Below are positions 56,866 through 64,000 of a stretch of DNA of 64,000 bases, piece by piece (position 1 is the stretch's first letter; the number at the start of each line of letters is the position of its first letter). The notes beneath the pieces were generated by a model. The model did not search any database and was not told the DNA's origin. It saw only the letters and a list, made by a program, of their open reading frames with translations. Origin of the DNA: Gnetum montanum (lineage: Eukaryota > Streptophyta > Gnetopsida > Gnetales > Gnetaceae). The stretch lies in assembly GCA_015680685.1 (NCBI GenBank), contig MNCI01013812.1, positions 1,611-65,610 on the forward strand, given 5' to 3'. Both the position numbers and the translations under genes were made by a program.

Positions 56866-57261
56866 TAAACCCACAATTGAATGAAAACTCATCCTTGAGT
56901 GAAGAAGAGGAGGAACAAGTTCCTCACAAAACATTGGGCAGGTATGGGATTATTGATTGACATACAAACTAACTTAGATAGAATAAATAGACTCTGAGTG
57001 CCCAAGTGTACGAAGTTACAATCTTTACAAAATTGGGTGTTCATGATAAGAGAAGTGAACACCTTGGATAAAAGCAGTGAGGAACACCTCTTGGTAGTTG
57101 AAAAGTGAGAGAGAAGATTCAATGATCATGAATGGTCCACATCATGTGGTACTATCATATCATCCTTGATGAAGATAGTCCTGTTTCAAGTTCATGCTTT
57201 CCATTGCAATCATAATAGAATCATGAATTAGTATGCAATGTGTAACACATATCTATTAAAT
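56866..57261 (-). pseudogene. Remnant of the extra ORF region, element 3
   Basis: The left side matches the sequence next to the other 3' LTRs (aatgaaaactcatccttgag). The right side, from about 57180 (gcaatcataatagaatcatg), matches the start of the extra ORF region of element 2 near 31650. About 2.5 kb between these points in element 2 is missing, so the extra ORF is essentially deleted. Confidence 0.5.
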
Positions 57262-57678
57262 GCCTTGTCTCATCAGTGGTTACACTTGACTAGGTTGTGA
57301 TTGTGGTAGATTGATTCCTTTAGGAGTGTTAGTGAGAAGGCTGACAAATAGGGTAAAATAGATAAGTGGTCCATTAAATTTAAAAAAATTCAACATAAGA
57401 AAATATTTGAAGATCGTATAAGAATTCACAACAATAAAAAGGAAAGTTTACTGAAAGATGTTGTGAAGATGTGCACAATTNCTTTCAGTAAACTTTCCTT
57501 TTTATTGTTGTGAATTCTTACACCATCTTCAAATATTTTCTTATGTTGAATTTTTTTAAATTTAATGGACCACTTATCTATTTTACCCTATTTGTCAGCC
57601 TTCTCACTAACACTCCTAAAGGAATCAATCTACCACAATCACAACCTAGTCAAGTGTAACCACTGATGAGACAAGGCN
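57262..57678. repeat. 196-bp inverted repeat bounded by single Ns, probable assembly scar
   Basis: 57262-57457 and 57482-57677 are reverse complements over 196 bases with about two mismatches (near 57413-57417). They are separated by 23 bases and an N at 57481, and followed by an N at 57678. The element's normal sequence resumes after the second N. Confidence 0.9.
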
Positions 57679-57679
57679 C

Positions 57680-58860
57680 TACAAAAACTTGGAAGAAACT
57701 ACCTAAAAATTTCAACACATCAAACTAGGACATCGAACAAGAACATGAAACCAGCAGTGAGGTGAGACATGGAAAACATAGATGGATGAGAGAGAGTGGA
57801 ATGAAGTTCTTGATTAATGTCACATGAAGTCCCTTATGGATTTTATGGTTAAATGACTTTGATAAAATCCATCCTTAGTCCAGACCAAAACCAACCACAT
57901 TTAGTGACTTCACATCATTACTCTAAGACCAATCCATCCCCCTAAGACACAAGAGTGCTCCCACCGAACAACCATCATTCTTTATTAAAGAAGAAAAGAG
58001 AAGTAGGAAGTGAGGAAGGGCCTTAGTTAGAGGGGACATTTAGGCATGGGTAACATGTCTTTCTATTCCCATAACCAATGTTTGTAGCCCATTTATTTTG
58101 TCTAAGGAATGTGCTTTGAATTCCCATTGTTTTTTTTTTTTTTGAGATGGGAACCACAGCATGCAAAGATTTATTTAACTTCCTTTTATTGGTCAACACA
58201 AAATAGTAAGAAATCCATGAAAACACACATGCACCTAGGCAAATAAGAAGGCCCAAAGAATACTAGATCCCCTTGAAGTCACACCCTATTCAAATCTTTG
58301 AATCCTTTCCAATTCTAGAAACTACCAAAGTCACAAATTTGTTAAATTTTTGTTAATGAAAAAGGGACTGCAAGTTTCTAGAATAAGAAAAACCATAGAG
58401 TTTGTGGATGGATGGATGTTGTGGACTCACTGCTTGTTGCATGAAAAAGAAACCATGTCCTAATCATCCATAGAAAAATTCAAAGCCAGAATCCAAACAC
58501 CAACAATCAAATAAAAAAATAGTACATACCTCCATCAAGCAACACATTATCAGTGTACCTAGCACTTATTAACAAAAAGTTAGAAAATCACACCAAAACA
58601 AAAGAAAATATAAAAGAAAGTGTAAAATTTTCAAGAAATAGCAAATGTACTAACAATGGTGTAAAAAAAATTAGAAAAGATTAATAACATGAAAACAAGA
58701 ATATGTAAAATAAAGAATGTGTAAAATAAAAAGTTGTAAAACAAAAAGTTGAAAAACTAAGGAGCTACTTATATGGTTAGCATGGGTGGCCATCTCCCCC
58801 ATGACTAAGTTGAAAGGAGGAGATCCAAAATATGGAGCATGGTTGTCCATCTGATGAGGC
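57680..58860 (-). other. Spacer between integrase and extra ORF, element 3
   Basis: Non-coding and colinear with 32630-33850 of element 2 (cagtgaggtgagacatgg, gacttcacatcatta, ggaatgtgctttgaattccc). It is rich in poly-A/T runs and gtaaaat words near its left-hand end by integrase. Confidence 0.5.
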
Positions 58861-58869
58861 ATTTATTAT

Positions 58870-60200
58870 ATTAGCTAGCTTATGCTCATGGAAAGGTTTG
58901 ATTTTTTGGATGTTGACCAACTATTTCTTATTTTGGCTCTTAGGTTTGTAGATCATCACGGCCTCAGAAGGAAAAGTTTCATAAATGATGTAAGGTCCTT
59001 CCCACAATGTTTGAAACTTAGTTTTTTGAGGTATATGTGTGGGGTTTCAATAGAGAACCTTATCTCGCAATTGAAATTTGACTTTTCTAATTTAAGGTCA
59101 TGGCACTTTTTGTTGTAGGCCTTATGCAACTTATTAGATGATAGGGCCACCAATTGATTTTTGTCTAGCAGGTTGAGATTCATTAGTCTTTCTTTTTGTG
59201 CTAGAATCAAGTCAAGGTCAAGGTCATAGGTTGTTAAAAGTGTATGGAGCTTGGATTGAATAAGTGTGGGTAATATTCTATACATAAGCTCATAGGGAGA
59301 ATAGCCTATAGGAAGTTTCCATGTTGAGTGGTAGGCCTAAATGGCATTGTTGAGTTTTGTGCTCTAGTCTTTCCTATATTTGCTAATAATTCTTGTTAGA
59401 ATATTTGTGATTTCCCTATTGTTAACCTCAGCTTGACCATTGGCTTAGGGGTGGTAAGGTGGTGTTAGTTTATGTTCAACCCCAAAGCATTGCATGAGCT
59501 TCCAAAAAGTAGTGCCTATAAAGTGAGTTCCATTATTTGAAATTAATGCATGTGGCACACCAAACCTATATACAACATTTTATTGTATAGACCAAGTAGT
59601 AGTAGAGGATTTACAATTGATGACGGTTGCTACTTCTATCCATTTTGTACAATAGTCAATAGCGACTATGATGGATGCCTTTCCATTTACATGGGCATGA
59701 TGGAATCCGTGAAATCAATGCCCCAGATGTCAAAGGGTTCTAGTGGTTGAATCCATTGTTAAGGTTCCTTCATTCAAGCAATCATTCCACCATCTTGTTT
59801 GCATTGTTCACAAAAGTGGATGTAGTGGTGAGCATCCCTAAAGATTATTGGCCAATAATACCCTGCCATTAGGCTTTTAATAGTCATGCATCTCCTAGCA
59901 TAGTGTCCTCCACAAGGACCTTAATGAGCATCTTGGAGAATGTGCAATTGATTGGCATTAGGGACACGCCAACAAACCAAGCCATTAATGCACACCTTGT
60001 AAAGGTGTGCATTGATCTCCATGAAGTTTTTTACCTAGTGAAGAAACTGTTGTTTCTTCCAGTGGTCCAATCATTGTGGCATCTCTTGGGTGAGAAGAAG
60101 GGTGAGAATGCCATCATACCATTTAGGCTCATTAGGCAATTGTTTAGTTATAGCACCAATAAAGAGAAGTTTATCAAGAAACATATTAGATAGTGGATTT
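58870..60200 (-). pseudogene. Gypsy element 3 integrase
   Basis: The C-terminal part (59285-58956) reads KLHTLLTTYDLDLDLILAQK, then NLLDKNQLVALSSNKLHKAY. The core is at about 59760-59340, with the reverse of catgggcatgatggaatccg encoding the GPI-type segment. The zinc region is near 60040-59780. It is interrupted by stops and frame changes. Confidence 0.7.
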
Positions 60201-60209
60201 TCTTCCTCT

Positions 60210-61800
60210 TTATTGTTCCATCACAATTGAGATAAGTGATCAACGATCACGTTCTCAGTGCCCTTTCAATTTATCATTATAAGATTGAATTCCTATAAGA
60301 TCACTACCATTGTATGACATTGGGGCTCACTATTGGCTTATTCATCAAGAAGCAATGGCACTATGGTCCATATGCATAAACACCTTGTATCCAAGCACAT
60401 AATGCTTGAACTTCTCTAGAGCAAACACCACTACCATTAATTATTTTTATGTAGTGATGTAGTTTAGTTGTGCACCCATAATGCTTCGACTAGTGTAGTG
60501 GATGTAGTATGAATGTTTCTTGTAATCCATCTATGTAAGCATGGCTCCCAAGGCATAATTTTATGCATTCATCATGACCTACTAGTTAGGTGCTTGTAGG
60601 ATTGGAGTTTCTACAAGTTTCTCTTTCAATTATTAGAATGCTCGTTCACATTCTGTGGTCTAGACAAATGGAGCATCTTTCTTTTTCAATTTGACCAATG
60701 GCTTTACAATCTTAGAGAAATTCTCTATGAATAACTGGTATTAGCTAGTATGTCCAAGGAATGATCAAACATATTTGACAGTTTTTGGTTGGTGGGTTAT
60801 TTCTTAGATGACTCTTATTATCTCAAGGTCTACCTCAATTCTTGCTTATGATATTCTATGCCCTAATACAATGCCTTCCTAGACCATTAGGTGACTTTTT
60901 TACCAATTGAGCAGCAAGTTAGTTGCAACACATCATTTTAGCACTTACTCAAGGGGGTCTAGGGCTTACTCAATTGTAGCTACATAAGTGGAAAAGTCAT
61001 CCATGAAGACTTCCACACACCACTTTCGATTTGTTGTGGAAAAATGCTCAGAACTAGGCATTGGAATGTAGTAGGAGCATTGCATAGGCCAAATGGCATC
61101 TTACGATATGAAAAAGTCCCCCAAGGAATTGTGAATGTTGTCTTTTCTTGGTCCTCTAGAGTAATTTGAATTTGGTTATAGCCACTATAACCATCTAGAA
61201 AACTATAGTAGGAATGCCTAGATATTGTGTCTAACACCTGATCAACAAATGACAATGAAAAATGGTCCTTGAATGTTGCCATATTCAGCAGCTAAAAATC
61301 AATGCAGACCTACCACTTTCCTTCTTTCTTTGGCACAATCATGAGTGGACTAACCCACTCACTATCTATAATGGGATAAATGAACCCCACCTTGAGGAGT
61401 TGTTCAATTTCCTCTTTGAGAACTTGCTTCATTTTGGGATTCAATCGCCTCTATGGCTGTCTCTTTAGCTTCATGGTTGAATCAGTGTAGATAGGATGCT
61501 GGCATATCCTAGGATCAATCCTTGTGAATATAGGATATGACCAAGCAAAATTTTCTGATCATTTTTCAGCCACACTCAATAGCATCTTTTTTTGCTCTAG
61601 ATCAATATTTACATTTATTATGACCATATTTTCATTTTTTAAAAACACATATTCTATTCTAGCTGGTAGCATTTTTAGTTACAGGGGCTCTTGCTTAAAA
61701 TTTTCACAAATTTCAAACTCTTCCCAACAAGTAACATTATTTACATCATCAAAGAGTTAGTGATGAACTTGCTCTAGTTCATCCATGCCTACAACATATG
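60210..61800 (-). pseudogene. Gypsy element 3 RT-RNase H
   Basis: The RT part at 61282-60980 reads FKDHFSLSFVDQVLDTISRH, then FLDGYSGYNQIQITLEDQEK and MPFGLCNAPTTFQC. The catalytic FMDDF region follows but a small insertion shifts the frame (VWKSSWMTFPL). RNase H lies at about 60740-60300. The linker to protease is at 61790-61600 and matches 8483-8677. Confidence 0.75.
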
Positions 61801-61959
61801 TGCATGTTAGGCTCTCAGTTGATTCCATGCAAGGTATGCTACTCTCAGAATTAGTGGTTAGCCACTGGATGCCCTCCTATTTTATGGTTGTTGCATATAG
61901 GCACCTTTGAATTTCTATGTCTAGTGCACACTACTTGTATGTAGAGATAGATGTTTGTT

Positions 61960-62440
61960 TCATGACCTAGACTTTCTGCACACAATTACACCATGTATTA
62001 TTTTACGTGATGCATGGAACTTGCTTCTTCTTGATCTTTCCAAATGATATTTTGAAGGAAAGATCTCTAATGCCCATTCTTGCATCAATGGTGCTAATCC
62101 ATGCCCTTCCCATGATGATTGGGAAATCCCATTTGCAGTTCTTCACCTTGATCACTAGGAAATCAACAAGATAAGACCACCTATAGATAGTGGTCACAAT
62201 GTCTTCTACTAGTCCCAATGGAACAATGATGGACTAGTCTACTAATTCTAATATAATATTACTCTTCTTGAGAGGAGGTAGGTTCCATGCAGTGTACATC
62301 TCATGAGAAATTAAATTGACACCAGAACCTGAGTCAAGAAGAGCTTTGCATAGTTCATTCCCAACAATCTACAAATAAATGAGAGGAATTCCAAGATCAA
62401 CTAATTTTCTAGAAATGTTTCTAGCATGGATCCAATTAGA
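61960..62440 (-). pseudogene. Gypsy element 3 aspartic protease region
   Basis: It reads GIPLIYL, then the active-site part with KALLDSGSGVNLIS-like residues (reverse of gacaccagaacctgagtcaa, 62319-62338). YRWSYLVDFLVIKVKNCKWD and MGRAWISTIDARMGIRDLSF follow (62180-62050). The D-S-G triad appears intact here, unlike elements 0 and 1. Stops are present between the parts. Confidence 0.7.
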
Positions 62441-62449
62441 TACAATGTG

Positions 62450-64000
62450 AGTAAGCATCATAGTATGGATCCTAAGTAGATTTTGGTTTGAATGAGACTT
62501 GAAGGAATTTGATACAGAGGAAGATGAAGGGATAGGGTTGTCAATTGTGGATGTATTTGAGGGTTGAGGTAGAATATAGGGTTGAAAGAAAAGTCTTTTC
62601 CTTGTCAAGTATTTGACCCACTCGGTTGATGAATTGGTTATAGATTAATAGCCCTAGTAGCATTGTGTTGTTGCGATTGAGCTAGTAGTTCACCCTGCCT
62701 AGATGGAGTAGGTGGTAGTTGTGCGACTGGAGGAGGAACATGCGTAGGGATAGGAGGGGGATAAGAATAAAATGTGACATCCTTTCTTTCATGTGGAGAA
62801 TGAGTTTAATAATAATTAGAATAGTGGTACTGAGATTGGAAAGTAGAAACATGACTGGAGGAGTCACGTAGAGGCCAAGGTTACTAAACATAGTACCCAT
62901 ATGGATCAGGTTTTTTGTAAGGGTATTGCTGCCTTGGTGGTGTGAGTGCCCATGATTATGGTTGCTACCATTATTGATGCTACTCGTATAATTATGATGG
63001 AGATCTACTTGGATAATATTATTATTGCTATTAGGACTACCTAAAATTACCTTGAGCATAAGGTAATCTCCTAGATGTTTATCTTTGTGTTAGTCATGAA
63101 TTCAAAGCATACACCCCAGACTCTTGTAAATGTGACACTATGGAGCAATATCCCTTAGGATGTACATATTGGTAGATGTCACATCCACCATCCTCATCTG
63201 ATTCACTTTCTGCAACTTCTTCTATTGTAGCAATCTTTCCCTTACCTTTTTGATAGGCACTTTCAACTTCCTTGCACCTCCTGCGCTCATGATCACTACC
63301 TTGTTCTTTGTACTCTTTACAAATTATTAGGACAACTTGAAATCTACTATCCATGGAATCCCATAATTGATTAACCTTGGTTGTAATTTTAGATTAAAAT
63401 TTTTGGAGTGGCAAGGTTTTCTTATTCACCACCTCATCATGTGTGGATTCTTCCTCATTGCCATAGAATCGAACCTCCCTCTTGCGAATGGAAGGATTGC
63501 GGTTATATTCTTCTACACTTTCTCCTTTTCTTAATTCATCCTTCTCTTTAGCTACCTACTCAATTATTCATTATATCTAATAGGCACTTAATTTTGATAG
63601 TCACCCTTGGGCATAAACACGAGGGGTTCTCCTCATTTCTAATCGAAGCCTGTCTACAATGTGGCGAAGTTGATCCAGTTGAGAATAACCATGGCTAGGA
63701 CATTTTTGCATTAAGGAATAGTATCAATCAATGGTGACATCCAAGGGTTCATGTGTTCTTTGTTTCCATCCTTGGATTTGCTTCCTCAACTTGGACACTT
63801 TGGAGTATGTTTGATATTTATCATTAAACAATTCAAGCATGGAACTCCATCATCTGATAGATTCTAGCTCTAAGGACTGGTACAAATTCTTTGCTTCTTT
63901 GATGAGTGTCCTTGGGAACAATTTAAGTTTTTTCCTCTCATTCTCTATGATCTGCAAGGTACATGCATCTTGAAAAGCTTGGACATGGTTCTATGGATCA
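62450..64000 (-). pseudogene. Gypsy element 3 gag, incomplete at window edge
   Basis: The Pro/His/Gln-rich tail is at 63059-62600. The segment YQKGKGKIATIEEVAESESD, then CDIYQYVHPKGYCSIVSHLQ, is at 63300-63110. The gag core (around 63880-63560) continues out of the window. The CDIYQY...GYC motif stands where a zinc knuckle might be but is not a standard CCHC. Confidence 0.65.

Larger units (their letters stand above)
56047..64000 (-). mobile_element. Athila-like Ty3/gypsy element 3, continues beyond the window
   Basis: It has a 3' LTR, a nearly deleted extra ORF, a spacer, integrase, RNase H, RT, protease and gag in minus orientation, colinear with element 2. The 5' part of gag and the 5' LTR lie to the right of the window. 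Two single Ns and an inverted repeat at 57262-57678 interrupt it. All coding parts contain stops. Confidence 0.8.

Noticed and set aside
57262-57678. A transposon with long terminal inverted repeats (or a foldback element)
   Set aside because: The right arm is bounded by single Ns and the sequence beyond it rejoins the gypsy element. An assembly artefact is the simpler explanation.
1-64000. CRISPR arrays, bacterial operons or organellar genes
   Set aside because: No spaced palindromic repeats with unique spacers, no ribosome-binding-site-led gene clusters and no plastid or mitochondrial genes were seen. The window is nuclear plant DNA.

Overview
This window is nuclear plant DNA, most likely from a gymnosperm (conifer-type). 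Three things point that way: the non-coding space is large and AT-rich; old, stop-riddled Athila-like Ty3/gypsy elements are nested in one another; and there is an endogenous caulimovirid block. I see no rRNA, true tRNA gene, CRISPR array or prokaryotic feature. The one clearly intact host gene is a 9-exon cytosolic aldehyde dehydrogenase (ALDH2C type) at 49678-52427, whose predicted 500-residue protein keeps all catalytic residues.

Layout. 1-3370: LTR fragments and the gag-protease remnant of an old gypsy element. 3401-about 12110: a plus-strand Athila-like element with 5' LTR, tRNA-Asp-type primer site, gag (split by a 1.25-kb insertion with a 6-bp target duplication), protease, RT-RNase H, integrase and the start of an extra 3' ORF; no 3' LTR is visible. 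12110-14990: mostly featureless, with an 83-bp tandem repeat. 14995-16456: 3' exons of a degenerate type-B response regulator on the minus strand. About 16451-27540: a rearranged caulimovirid (endogenous pararetrovirus) block with tandem and inverted pieces. 27658-41035: one complete minus-strand Athila-like element, 13.4 kb, flanked by AATAA on both sides, with an extra ORF downstream of integrase. 41036-41312: the missing 5' exons of the same response regulator. 42240-43010: an unidentified degenerate gene. 43926-44541: a LONELY GUY (cytokinin-activating enzyme) pseudogene. 44885-48330: an F-box-like fragment, tRNA-derived SINE-like repeats and minisatellites. 49678-52427: the ALDH gene. 53560-56046: an old LTR element containing a solo LTR with a GCTAC target duplication. 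56047-64000: a third minus-strand Athila-like element that runs off the window, with a probable assembly scar (two single Ns around an inverted repeat).

How the parts relate. The most informative observation is that the two large insertions dissect one host gene. Removing the pararetrovirus block and the 13.4-kb gypsy element brings together, in order on the minus strand, receiver-domain exon 1 (41312-41195), exon 2 (41105-41036 plus 27657-27576), exon 3 (16456-16178) and the GARP DNA-binding exons (16094-15000). The gypsy target site lies next to the codon aligned with the phospho-accepting aspartate. The last two exons are also tandemly duplicated. The response regulator and the nearby LOG remnant both belong to cytokinin biology and share a strand, but both look dead.
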